Below, piece by piece: positions 53,774 to 61,541 of a stretch of 64,000 nt of DNA (position 1 is its first letter; every line of letters starts with the position of its first letter). The notes under the pieces were generated by a model, which was given only the letters and a program-made list of their open reading frames with translations, was not told the DNA's origin and ran no database searches. Where the stretch lies: contig NC_016604.1 in assembly GCF_000230895.2 (NCBI RefSeq), positions 806,001 to 870,000 on the forward strand. Direction: 5' to 3'. The DNA is from Mycolicibacterium rhodesiae NBB3 (GTDB taxonomy: Bacteria > Actinomycetota > Actinomycetes > Mycobacteriales > Mycobacteriaceae). The position numbers and the translations under genes were made by a program.

Positions 53774-53929
53774 ATGACCGATCGCAGTATGGCCGACGAT
53801 TCTTCGGAACAGGTCCCCGGCCAGCAGACCAACGAGAGTTCACTCGACGAGCGCAATCCTCAGCCCACCAAGGACGACACGGCCAAGGGGCTCGGAAGCG
53901 GCCCCCATGCGGGTGAAGGCGATCCCTGA
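53774..53929 (+). CDS. 51-aa small acidic protein
   Basis: ATG 53774 opens a 52-codon frame ending in TGA 53927-53929. The product is Asp/Glu/Ser/Gln/Gly-rich and probably disordered (starts MTDRSMADDSSEQVPGQQTN and ends in a Gly-rich tail). It is divergent from DUF1206 and convergent with the PP2C gene, whose stop is only 2 bp away. Intergenic packing and composition support it as a real gene, but I recognise no family. Confidence 0.55.
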   Translation: MTDRSMADDSSEQVPGQQTNESSLDERNPQPTKDDTAKGLGSGPHAGEGDP

Positions 53930-53931
53930 GG

Positions 53932-54813
53932 TCAGACTCCGTGTGGCTCAACAAAAGAGCCTCCGACCGGAATCACGATCACCGTGATGTTGTCGTGGCC
54001 GCCGGCGCTTATCGCATAGTCGACCAGCGCGCGCGCTGCATCGGTCGGTGCGGCTCCGGCCACGAACTGGGCGATGTCGGCGGCCTCGGGCAGGTAGTTG
54101 TGTAGACCGTCGGAGCACAGCAGCAGCACGCCGCTGTCGGCGGTGGTCATCGTGCTCACATCGGACTCGTCGAACAAGGGCTGGTCGGCGTCGGCGCCGA
54201 ACCACTTGGTCAACGTGTGCGCACCCCGTTCCACGACGGGCGAGTCGGCCGGGATGCCCCCGGAGATCAGATCCTGCGCAAGGGTGTCGTCGACCGTGAG
54301 GCGTTGCGGCTGCGCAGGCGAATCGGGCAGCCAGTACACCCTGCTGTCGCCGATGTTGGCGACGGCGATGTGCACCTCGTCGCCGATCGACACGACGACG
54401 GCAGCCGTGTAGGTGCATGACGACGCAGGGAGTGAATCGTCGCCGCCCGAACCGGCATTCGCAGCTGCCAGTGCCGCGTCGGTGAGTCCGGCCATCATCA
54501 CCGTCGTCAGGTCGCGCGAGGCGGCGAGGGCGCTCACCATCGCGTCGACGCCCGCGGCCGACGCAGCCCGCGCGGCGTCCTGGCCTTCCGACGAGGTGGA
54601 GACGCCGTCGCAGACGACTGCCGCCACCGCGCGCGTCCCCGGCGCTGCAGCCACCGTTCCCGCGGCACCGGCGTCCTCGTTGCGGGTGTGCTGGATTCCG
54701 CGGTCGGTGATCAGCACGACCGCATCGAGGTGGTCCTCGTCGCGATCCGGCTCGACGCCGTCTTGCGCGGGCCTGGGCACCGCGGCGCGTCGGATCTGCG
54801 TGCCTGTCGCCAC
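53932..54813 (-). CDS. PP2C-family protein serine/threonine phosphatase
   Basis: This protein of about 293 aa is a single-domain PP2C phosphatase. The motifs are in order: RGIQHTRNEDAGAAG (RxxNxD, with metal-binding Asp), VVCDGVS, ANIGDSRVYWLPDS, LLLCSDGL and GGHDNITVIVI. The metal-binding Asp residues are present. It would dephosphorylate Ser/Thr residues on cytosolic proteins. It is short, with no transmembrane helix, unlike PstP. GTG 54813 has AGGAG 4 nt upstream; ATG 54825 would add 4 residues. The Pif1-like helicase diverges from it 105 bp away, so shared control is possible. Confidence 0.9.
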   Translation of the reverse strand: MATGTQIRRAAVPRPAQDGVEPDRDEDHLDAVVLITDRGIQHTRNEDAGAAGTVAAAPGTRAVAAVVCDGVSTSSEGQDAARAASAAGVDAMVSALAASRDLTTVMMAGLTDAALAAANAGSGGDDSLPASSCTYTAAVVVSIGDEVHIAVANIGDSRVYWLPDSPAQPQRLTVDDTLAQDLISGGIPADSPVVERGAHTLTKWFGADADQPLFDESDVSTMTTADSGVLLLCSDGLHNYLPEAADIAQFVAGAAPTDAARALVDYAISAGGHDNITVIVIPVGGSFVEPHGV

Positions 54814-54918
54814 TGTGCTCCTCATGTCGGTCGTATGGTGCGGCAGTACCAGGTTCCCATCCCAGTGCCGATCCATGCGGCGGACACTCGGCTCGAGGGC
54901 ACGGTTTACTGGTTGGCA

Positions 54919-57294
54919 ATGGCTGCCGACCACCCGAGCGTAGAACGCGAGATCGACCTCACCGACGAGTTCCGCCAGGCGCTGGCGTTGCTTGCCGACG
55001 GCAGGAACATGTTCCTCACGGGCAAGGCCGGCACCGGTAAGTCCACGCTGATCCGCCACTTCATGACGACCACCGACCGCAATGTCGTGGTCGTCGCGCC
55101 GACCGGTATCGCCGCACTCAACGTCGACGGCTACACCATTCATCGGCTGTTCGGGTTCCGCACCACCACCTCGTTGGCGGACGTCAACGGCGGAGAATAT
55201 CGGCCGGGCCGATTCAGCAGGACTCTCTCGTCGCTGCAGACGCTGATCATCGACGAGGCGTCCATGGTGCGCGCCGACATGTTCGACATGGTCGCCGGCG
55301 CGTTGGAGCGGTTCGGTCCCGCGCCCGGGACGCCGTTCGGCGGAGTGCAGATCGTGTTGGTCGGCGATCTCTATCAGCTGCCGCCAGTGATCGCCGGCGG
55401 CGAGGAGGCCTACTTTTCCACCGTCTACGAGACGCCGTACTTCTTCTCGGCCCGCAAGTTCGAGCGCGAAGATTTCCCGACGATGTCGCTGACCACGGTG
55501 TTCCGGCAGCTCGGTGATGACCGGATGACGGCGATTCTCAACGAGATTCGCGAAGGTGTACTGCTCGGACACGCACAGGAACAGCTCAACGCCCGCGCCG
55601 ATGCCGAATTCGTCCCGCCGGACGGCGAGTTCTGGCTGACGCTTGCGCCGACCAACCGGCTCGTCACCGCGCGCAACCGCCAGCAGCTCGAGCGGCTGCC
55701 GGGTGACGAGTTGACGCACCAAGCAAGGGAATCGGGCGATCTCTCGCTCTTCGACAAACCGATCGAGGACGAGCTGCGGTTCAAGGTCGGTGCTCAGGTG
55801 ATGATGCTCAACAACGACCAGGGCGACCGGTGGGTCAACGGCTCGATCGGGAGGGTTCTCGGCGTCGGCTACGACCGCTACGGTGCCGTCGTCGAAGTGG
55901 AGTTCGCGGACGGATCGTGTGCCGATGTCACCCCGTTCACCTGGGAGGCGACGCGTCCGGTGGTCGAGGGCGGCTCGATACGGCGCGAAGTGATCGGGAC
56001 GTTCACGCAGCTGCCGTTCAAGCTCGCGTGGGCGATCACGATTCACAAGAGTCAGGGGCAGACGCTGGACCGGCTCGTCGTCGACCTCACTGGCGGCATG
56101 TTCTCCACCGGCCAGCTGTATGTCGCGCTGAGCCGGTGCACCTCGCTGGCCGGGCTGGTGCTGAAACGCCCTGTGCTACCGAAGGACCTGAAGACGGATC
56201 GCCGCATTGCACGTTTTCTGCGCGAATCCGCCGGTGACACCGGAGCACGTCGCTACTGTGCGATCGGGATGCTGACCGTCGGCGACGAGGGTCGCATGTC
56301 GCGGCCGAGACCTGTGGAGTTCGCGGTGGCCTTCGACGACGGGAGCGCCATATCGACGCTGATCAATCCGCAGCGCGACCTCGCGGATGCGCGGAATGCG
56401 TTCGGCATCAACGTGTCCGATATTCTGCTGGCACCGACGCTGCGCGAGGCGTGGGCGGTGATCGCGCCGATGCTGGCGGGTTGCACGCCGGTCGGTGTCG
56501 GAGTGGACGAGACCCTGGGCCTGATCGATTTCGAGCTCAAGCGGCTCGGCCACGTGGCGGTGATGCCGCTCGGCGTCGAGCTCGGCCGGGCATTGGTGAT
56601 GGGGCATACGGCGTTGGAACGGGCCCAGTCGGCACTGAAGGCGCATGCGGTGTCCGAAGTGCAGGGAGCGTCATCCCCGTTCACGGAACCAGAAGCGGCG
56701 GAGATGGTTTCGGGCTTGTTGGTCAGCCGTGATCACGTTGCGCGTACACCGTCGGCCGATCACCTACCGGCGCTATCGGCTCTGCTTCGAATCAGCCGGG
56801 GAGTCGGAGCCGTCGTCCTGAGTGGCATGTCGGCAGCCGAGGTCGGCGATGGTGACGAAACGACGTGGGATGCGGCGGCTCGACAGGCCGTCGCCGATCA
56901 GCTCCGCGCGGCGGCCGCACGGACACCGCTGCCCGATGAGGTGGTGGCGCGACTGCACGAAGCGTCGACGCTACTGGGAGTCGATGTGGTGAGCGGGGCG
57001 GTGTCGGTGGCGAGTCACGACATCGATGCTGCTCTGGTGCCGGGTGCTCGAATATGTTTCACCGGAACCGCTTTGGATATGAACGGGCGGGTTGTCGAGC
57101 GTGACGAGATGGAACGGCTGGCCGCTTCGGCGGGCCTGGCGCCGGTCCGGTCGGTGACCAAGACGCGGTGCGAGGTGCTGGTCACAGCAGAAGCGGGCAC
57201 GCAGTCGGGGAAAGCGCGCAAGGCGCGGGAATACGGAAAGGCCGTCTTCACCGCCGAGGAGTTCTTCGGTTGGCTGGCACACGGCCATAGCTGA
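54919..57294 (+). CDS. Pif1-like helicase with DEDD-exonuclease-like and BRCT domains
   Basis: This 791-aa protein has three parts. Residues about 10-420 form a Pif1/RecD2-like SF1B helicase: Walker A LTGKAGTGKSTLIRHF, LIIDEASMVRAD, VGDLYQLPPV, and AITIHKSQGQTLDRLVVDL. Residues about 460-565 look like a DnaQ/DEDD exonuclease fold (ISTLINPQRDL, then an FGIN stretch and VGVGVDETLGLIDFELKRLG), but the catalytic acidic residues are changed. Residues about 705-788 are a BRCT domain (ARICFTGTALDMNGR). It is probably a DNA repair or replication-fork enzyme that is recruited by its BRCT domain. ATG 54919 was chosen; upstream frame is antisense to PP2C. Confidence 0.9.
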   Translation: MAADHPSVEREIDLTDEFRQALALLADGRNMFLTGKAGTGKSTLIRHFMTTTDRNVVVVAPTGIAALNVDGYTIHRLFGFRTTTSLADVNGGEYRPGRFSRTLSSLQTLIIDEASMVRADMFDMVAGALERFGPAPGTPFGGVQIVLVGDLYQLPPVIAGGEEAYFSTVYETPYFFSARKFEREDFPTMSLTTVFRQLGDDRMTAILNEIREGVLLGHAQEQLNARADAEFVPPDGEFWLTLAPTNRLVTARNRQQLERLPGDELTHQARESGDLSLFDKPIEDELRFKVGAQVMMLNNDQGDRWVNGSIGRVLGVGYDRYGAVVEVEFADGSCADVTPFTWEATRPVVEGGSIRREVIGTFTQLPFKLAWAITIHKSQGQTLDRLVVDLTGGMFSTGQLYVALSRCTSLAGLVLKRPVLPKDLKTDRRIARFLRESAGDTGARRYCAIGMLTVGDEGRMSRPRPVEFAVAFDDGSAISTLINPQRDLADARNAFGINVSDILLAPTLREAWAVIAPMLAGCTPVGVGVDETLGLIDFELKRLGHVAVMPLGVELGRALVMGHTALERAQSALKAHAVSEVQGASSPFTEPEAAEMVSGLLVSRDHVARTPSADHLPALSALLRISRGVGAVVLSGMSAAEVGDGDETTWDAAARQAVADQLRAAAARTPLPDEVVARLHEASTLLGVDVVSGAVSVASHDIDAALVPGARICFTGTALDMNGRVVERDEMERLAASAGLAPVRSVTKTRCEVLVTAEAGTQSGKARKAREYGKAVFTAEEFFGWLAHGHS

Positions 57295-57462
57295 GATGGT
57301 GATTATGGCGAGACCCGCGACACCTTCCAGGAAGTCGAAATCCCCATCCTGGGTGACTACCGGTAGGCGCTTGGCGGCTGCAATAGCGGCGATCCACCGC
57401 GGTCGAGTCCGGGCGTCGGGACGCGCGACCTGCTCATCCATGCGGTGGCTGTCGGTCCAGAA
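57295..57462 (-). pseudogene. VapC (PIN-domain toxin) C-terminal remnant
   Basis: A minus-strand frame from a stop at about 57463-57465 encodes a segment with WIAAIAAAKRLPVVTQDGDF and DFLEGVAGLAIITI, the C-terminal helix and acidic-site half of a PIN-domain VapC toxin. The N-terminal half and any VapB antitoxin are missing. The natural stop is also lost: the frame runs on into the antisense of the helicase gene, whose stop abuts the remnant. The repeat at 57470 lies right behind its 5' end. A non-functional fragment is the best reading. Confidence 0.6.
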
Positions 57463-57469
57463 CTAGCTG

Positions 57470-57520
57470 CGAATTCGGCGCGCTGACGCACCGTCGCGGT
57501 TGATCTGCGCGCCCGATTCG
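57470..57520 (+). repeat. Intergenic repeat with terminal inverted ends (copy 1)
   Basis: This 51-bp unit begins CGAATTCGGCGCGC and ends with GCGCGCCCGATTCG. The two ends are inverted repeats with 12 of 14 bases matching. The first 49 bp are 42/49 identical to 58192-58240 in the same orientation. It sits next to the VapC remnant and upstream of the RibD/DHFR-like gene. Confidence 0.75.
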
Positions 57521-57564
57521 CCCCGTACCGATGAGTTTCGGGCGGCGCAGTGGTCTGCTTGGGC

Positions 57565-58179
57565 ATGACGCGAACCAATCTCTCGATGTCGATCTCGACG
57601 GACGGCTACGTGGCCGGACCCGACCAGAGCGAGGAGAACCCCCTTGGTGTGGGTGGAATCCAGGTCCACAAATGGCATATCGGGCCGGACGCCGATCACC
57701 CGGTGAACAGGCAGGTGATGTCGGAGATGCTGGACGGCATGGGCGCAACCATCATGGGCCGCAATATGTTCGGGCCAATCCGTGGCGACTGGGCCGGCTC
57801 GGACTGGAAGGGCTGGTGGGGTGACACCCCGCCGTATCACTGCCCGGTCTTCGTACTCACCCACTACGCGCATGAGCCGATCGAAATGCAGGGTGGAACG
57901 ACCTTTCACTTCGTGACCGACGGCATCGAGGCTGCGTACGCGCAGGCATTGGAGGCTGCCGGTGAGCGGGACATCTCGATTGCGGGAGGCGCGTCCTGCG
58001 CCCGACAGGCGATCAAGGCCGGGATCGTCGACGAGATCGACCTGCAGGTGTCGCCGGCGATCCTCGGCTCCGGCGAGCGCCTGTTCGACGGTTTCGAGGC
58101 GGGCTTCCCGAAGCTGGAACTAGTCCGCGTGCTGGAGGCACCCGGCGTAGCCCACCTGCGCTACGCGGTCACCCGGTAA
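57565..58179 (+). CDS. RibD C-terminal/dihydrofolate reductase-like protein
   Basis: This 204-aa protein has the DHFR/RibD C-terminal fold: NLSMSISTDGYVAGPDQSEE, TIMGRNMFGPIRGDW, and SIAGGASCARQAIKAGIVDE (pyrophosphate-binding loop) followed by EIDLQVSPAILGSGERLFD. These resemble NADPH-dependent reductases such as RibD and YwjB, but substrate is unknown. ATG 57565 was chosen over an upstream start. The intergenic repeat occurs on both sides of the gene, in the same orientation, so the segment may have moved as a unit. Confidence 0.85.
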   Translation: MTRTNLSMSISTDGYVAGPDQSEENPLGVGGIQVHKWHIGPDADHPVNRQVMSEMLDGMGATIMGRNMFGPIRGDWAGSDWKGWWGDTPPYHCPVFVLTHYAHEPIEMQGGTTFHFVTDGIEAAYAQALEAAGERDISIAGGASCARQAIKAGIVDEIDLQVSPAILGSGERLFDGFEAGFPKLELVRVLEAPGVAHLRYAVTR

Positions 58180-58191
58180 CAGTTACGAACA

Positions 58192-58240
58192 CGAATTCGG
58201 CGCGCTGACGCACCGCAGCGGTCGGTTTGCGCGCCTGATA
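58192..58240 (+). repeat. Intergenic repeat (copy 2)
   Basis: The 49-bp copy (42/49 identical to 57470-57518) lies between the RibD/DHFR-like stop and the convergent serine hydrolase stop. The 3' inverted end is more decayed than in copy 1. Confidence 0.75.
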
Positions 58241-58249
58241 CCCCCCGCG

Positions 58250-59401
58250 TCAGGACACCGCCGCGCCGAGCTCCGCGTAGACCGCGGCCTCGACACCGAG
58301 GATCGTCTCGACCATCTTGCCGTCGAAGAACGGCAGCAGCTGGGTCGCGATCACCGCGCCGATCCCCGCTTTTCGGTCGATCCAGTAAAACGTGTTGAAC
58401 AGGCCCGACCAGTCACCCGAGCCGGCGCTGCGCATACCGGGCAGATCGATCGAGTACACGTGGAATCCGAGGCCCCATCCCTGCGGGACAGGCAGCAGCT
58501 CGACCGGATTGGCCAGTTCGGGGTCAGCGGGTTCCAGCTTCGCCGGTAGCGGTACGCCGTCGAGGTGGTCCCGCAGCGCGAGCTCGACCGTCTCCTCTTT
58601 GAGGATGCGCGTGCCGTCGAGCTGCCCGCCGTTGACCCAGGCGCGCACAAATCGTCCGTAGTCGGCGACCGTCCCGTAGGACCCGTGCCCGCCGGCGTCC
58701 CATTCCATCTCGGCATCCAGGTCGACCGTGGTCGGCGCCAGGCTGCCGTCCGGCTGTCGGGACAGGACCGGCAGCAGACGCTCGCGCTGCTCGTCGGTCG
58801 GGGTGAACGTCGAGTCGGTCATGCCGAGCGGACCGTAGACGTTCTCGGCGAGGTAGTCGCCCAACGCCTGACCGGTCACGGCCTCGACGACCTGGCCCAG
58901 CCAGTCGGTGCTGACGCCGTACTCCCAGACGGTGCCGGGATCGTGGACCAACGGCGCGCTGATGCTCTGCTTCTTGCCCTGCAGCACGTTGGGCCAGTCG
59001 TGGTCGGCGCAGTACGTGAAGAGCTTCTCGTTGAGGAAGTGGTAACCGCAGCCGGACGTGTGGTTCATCAGTTGGCGGACGGTCGCCTGGGCTCTGGGGG
59101 CGCGTAGGACCGGTTTGCCACCCTCGAAACCCTCGAGCACCTGGAGTTCGCCGAACTCGGGCACTATCGACGCCACCGTCGCGTCGAGGTCGAGGCGCCC
59201 CTGCTCGACGAGCTGCAGCGCGCCGGTGGTCGCGACGGCTTTCGTCATCGAGGCGTTGCGGAACATGGTGTCTGGCCCGGCGTCGCCGGCGGCGCCCTCG
59301 TAGAGGACGCTGTCGCGGCTGACGACCGTGGCGGCGATCCCGTGCAGGGACCCGTCGGCCGTCACGCCGTTCAACAGGTCGTCGATTCGCTCAAACCCCA
59401 T
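58250..59401 (-). CDS. Beta-lactamase-family serine hydrolase (esterase/class C-like)
   Basis: This 383-aa protein has the class C beta-lactamase/EstB fold: S-x-x-K in ASMTKAVATTG, the Tyr motif YGVSTDWLGQV, RQLMNHTSGCGYHF, and a C-terminal SAGSGDWSGLFNTFYWID that takes the place of KTG. Such enzymes are usually carboxylesterases or transesterases, sometimes DD-peptidases. No signal peptide is seen, so it is likely cytosolic, unlike the lipoprotein at 45421. ATG 59401 is used. Its upstream region contains palindrome copy C. Confidence 0.9.
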   Translation of the reverse strand: MGFERIDDLLNGVTADGSLHGIAATVVSRDSVLYEGAAGDAGPDTMFRNASMTKAVATTGALQLVEQGRLDLDATVASIVPEFGELQVLEGFEGGKPVLRAPRAQATVRQLMNHTSGCGYHFLNEKLFTYCADHDWPNVLQGKKQSISAPLVHDPGTVWEYGVSTDWLGQVVEAVTGQALGDYLAENVYGPLGMTDSTFTPTDEQRERLLPVLSRQPDGSLAPTTVDLDAEMEWDAGGHGSYGTVADYGRFVRAWVNGGQLDGTRILKEETVELALRDHLDGVPLPAKLEPADPELANPVELLPVPQGWGLGFHVYSIDLPGMRSAGSGDWSGLFNTFYWIDRKAGIGAVIATQLLPFFDGKMVETILGVEAAVYAELGAAVS

Positions 59402-59512
59402 GTCAGACTCCTTCCGCTTTCGGGGATCATCGCACGCGGGGAACGCACCGGTTCAAAGGCTCAGGTCATGCACCGCATGAGGGCCCGTGAGCGGGGCTCG
59501 CCCGGTCAGAAC

Positions 59513-59534
59513 AGCGTCATCAATTGATGACGCT
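59513..59534 (+). repeat. Dispersed palindrome, copy C (perfect, 22 bp)
   Basis: A perfect 22-bp palindrome with the core GTCATCAATTGATGAC, 136 bp downstream of the TetR stop (minus strand) and 112 bp upstream of the serine hydrolase start. It could end the tetR transcript or control the hydrolase. Confidence 0.75.
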
Positions 59535-59669
59535 TCACGGCCGCGTACTCGAGGAAACGGGGCGATGATGGGACCCAAGAGGCCCGAGGTATCGACCACC
59601 CCGAGCGCGACGCGCTGCCGGGCTTGGCGTTGGTCGGTGTCACGTGAAAATCGTTGTCGCACCGTGAGT

Positions 59670-60215
59670 TCAGGCTTCGACGATCGGCGCGAAGAGATCG
59701 AACAACCGCGCGTCCCATCCCGTCGCAACGCGTCCCGTGCGGGCGCGCTCGGCGATGTGTGCACCGACGATGGCGTCGATGAGTGTTGCGCCGTCGACAT
59801 CGGCGCGAAACGATCCTTCGGCTTTCGCGGCGTCGATCACTGACTCCAGCTCGCGTCGCTGACGGGCGAGGATGCGGCGGAAGAGCTTGGTGAAATCGGG
59901 GTCGTCGTCGGTGAGCGTGGAAGCCAGACCCCCTATGCCGATTCCCACGTCGAGGGTTTTGACGGCTTCTTGGATGAGCCACCGCAACCGATCTGCCGCC
60001 TCGGCGTCGGCCGGCAGGGGTTCGGGGGTGGTCACCCGCGACAGCGCAGCGGACAGCATGTCGCGGCGGTCGCGGTATCGCCGGTAGATGGTGGTTTTGG
60101 CGATGCCCGAGCGGGCGGACACGGCCTCAACGGTCACTGATTTGGGGCCTTTGGCGCGCAGGAGCGCCAATGTGGCGTCGGTGATGCCCTCGTCGACATC
60201 CGCGCGCTGCGCCAT
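59670..60215 (-). CDS. TetR-family regulator
   Basis: This 181-aa protein has a TetR helix-turn-helix near the N-terminus (about residues 10-55: LLRAKGPKSVTVEAVSARSG, then IAKTTIYRRYRDRRDM), and an all-helical ligand-binding domain. ATG 60215 is preceded by AAGGAGGGG. It is divergent from a small membrane protein gene. The 104 bp between them hold two overlapping CGCTAC-N7-GTAGCG sites, so it very likely represses both itself and the membrane protein. The ligand is unknown. Confidence 0.9.
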   Translation of the reverse strand: MAQRADVDEGITDATLALLRAKGPKSVTVEAVSARSGIAKTTIYRRYRDRRDMLSAALSRVTTPEPLPADAEAADRLRWLIQEAVKTLDVGIGIGGLASTLTDDDPDFTKLFRRILARQRRELESVIDAAKAEGSFRADVDGATLIDAIVGAHIAERARTGRVATGWDARLFDLFAPIVEA

Positions 60216-60254
60216 CGACCCCTCCTTCGTCGCCGGGAATAACCGCGACGAAAT

Positions 60255-60296
60255 AAACGCTACACTAGGCGTAGCGCTACGATACGCGTAGCGTTT
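60255..60296. promoter_or_regulatory. Tandem TetR operators between divergent genes
   Basis: CGCTAC-N7-GTAGCG occurs at 60258-60276 and again at 60275-60293, overlapping by 2 bp, with a perfect GTAGCGCTAC at the junction. AAACGCTAC (60255-60263) and GTAGCGTTT (60288-60296) mirror each other around it. TACACT (60261-60266) could be a plus-strand -10 box, so repressor binding would block promoters on both sides. Confidence 0.72.
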
Positions 60297-60319
60297 CTGA
60301 GTACTTGGGAGTGATAGTC

Positions 60320-60697
60320 GTGAAGGCATTGCGCAACGTTTCTGCGACCAACGTGGCGTATGTGTGTTTCCTGCTGGTGTTCGTCTCGCTGGGGATGCTC
60401 GTGTACGCATTGGCCGCCGGCAGCGCGGCGGCGGGGATCATCGGGGCGGTACTGGTCGCTCTGACGGTCCTGATGATCGCGGGGTTCCGCGTCGGCGTCC
60501 GGACGCGAGCGGCGTCCAACGACAGCGGCATCGACATCCCCGGCGAGAACATCTGGGCACGGCCGCTGCGACGCGAACAGATCGACAGGTATCTGCAGAA
60601 TTACCGCGCTGTTCGAGAGAACCATGAGGAACTGTTGCAGGCGATCGCCGTCCCTCTGGGTAGGCCGACGGTTGTGGAGGATCGACGGGCGGCCTGA
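60320..60697 (+). CDS. Small two-helix membrane protein controlled by TetR
   Basis: This 125-aa protein has two transmembrane helices (about residues 14-34 and 37-60) and a basic, helical cytoplasmic tail (REQIDRYLQNYRAVRENHEE). There is no family I recognise. GTG 60320 follows GGGAG by 8 nt; GTG 60311 and TTG 60305 are alternatives. The tandem TetR operators lie directly in front. Small membrane proteins under a divergent TetR gene often aid transport or lipid modification, but no activity is claimed. Palindrome copy D follows 13 bp after the stop. Confidence 0.7.
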   Translation: MKALRNVSATNVAYVCFLLVFVSLGMLVYALAAGSAAAGIIGAVLVALTVLMIAGFRVGVRTRAASNDSGIDIPGENIWARPLRREQIDRYLQNYRAVRENHEELLQAIAVPLGRPTVVEDRRAA

Positions 60698-60709
60698 TCG
60701 GTTGAGAGT

Positions 60710-60751
60710 CCGACATGGCGGCGTCATCAATTGATGACGCCGAAATGTCGG
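60710..60751. repeat. Dispersed palindrome, copy D (42-bp hairpin)
   Basis: The perfect 24-bp palindrome (60719-60742; core GTCATCAATTGATGAC) is framed by CCGACAT (60710-60716) and ATGTCGG (60745-60751), giving 17 paired bases per arm with only a GG/AA mismatch. It lies between two convergent stops (60697 and 60768), the ideal place for a bidirectional terminator. Confidence 0.8.
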
Positions 60752-60767
60752 CGGAAATACTTCAGAC

Positions 60768-61541
60768 CTACAGCACCTTCGACAAGAACTCCTGCAGCCG
60801 AGGGTGTTTCGGATTGTCGAAGAGTTCGGCAGGCGGCGCGTCCTCGACGATCTTGCCGCCGTCCATGAACAGCACCCGCGAGGAGACCTCCCGCGCGAAG
60901 CCCATCTCGTGGGTGACGACGACCATCGTCATACCGCCCGCGGCGAGTTCACGCAGCACCTCGAGCACGTCGCCGACCATCTCGGGGTCCAGCGCGCTGG
61001 TGGCCTCGTCGAACAACATGATCGACGGGTTCATCGCCAACGCGCGAGCGATCGCGACACGCTGCTTCTGACCGCCCGACAACGTCGACGGTTTCACGTG
61101 CGCCTTCTCTTTCAGCCCCACCTGGTCGAGCAGTTCGAGCGCCTTCTTCTCCGCGGCCGCCTTGTCCATCTTCTTGGTCAGCAGCGGGGCCATGGTCACG
61201 TTGTCGATCACGGTCATGTGCGGGAAGAGGTTGAAATGCTGGAACACCATGCCGATGTGCTGGCGGACCTTGTCGAGGTCGACCTTCTTGTCGGTCAGGT
61301 CGTACTCGTCGACGACGACCTTCCCCCCGGTGATGTCCTCCAGCTTGTTCAGGCACCGCAGGAACGTCGACTTACCCGATCCCGACGGGCCGATGACGCA
61401 GACCACCTCACCCTGGCTGATCGTCGTGTCGATGCCGTTGAGAACGTCCAGATCGCCAAAGGACTTCTTGAGTCCCTCGATGCGGACCTTCACGGTGCCT
61501 TTGGGTTCGGCGGCGGCAGCCTCCGGAACAAGCTGGTTCAT
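60768..61541 (-). CDS. Polar amino acid ABC transporter ATPase (GlnQ-type)
   Basis: This 257-aa ATPase has Walker [21 protein letters not shown] (near residue 50), the signature [18 protein letters not shown], Walker [15 protein letters not shown] and the H-loop [14 protein letters not shown]. The [10 protein letters not shown] and [17 protein letters not shown] patterns are of the polar amino acid (GlnQ/ArtP/HisP) subfamily. It powers import through the fused partner encoded just upstream. ATG 61541 overlaps that gene by 4 nt and has AAAGGA upstream. The specific amino acid is unknown. Confidence 0.94.
   Translation of the reverse strand: MNQLVPEAAAAEPKGTVKVRIEGLKKSFGDLDVLNGIDTTISQGEVVCVIGPSGSGKSTFLRCLNKLEDITGGKVVVDEYDLTDKKVDLDKVRQHIGMVFQHFNLFPHMTVIDNVTMAPLLTKKMDKAAAEKKALELLDQVGLKEKAHVKPSTLSGGQKQRVAIARALAMNPSIMLFDEATSALDPEMVGDVLEVLRELAAGGMTMVVVTHEMGFAREVSSRVLFMDGGKIVEDAPPAELFDNPKHPRLQEFLSKVL

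Noticed and set aside
54826..56046. Long minus-strand extension upstream of the PP2C gene
   Set aside because: This is the open antisense frame of the helicase gene, as often happens in GC-rich DNA. The PP2C start with AGGAG upstream is preferred.
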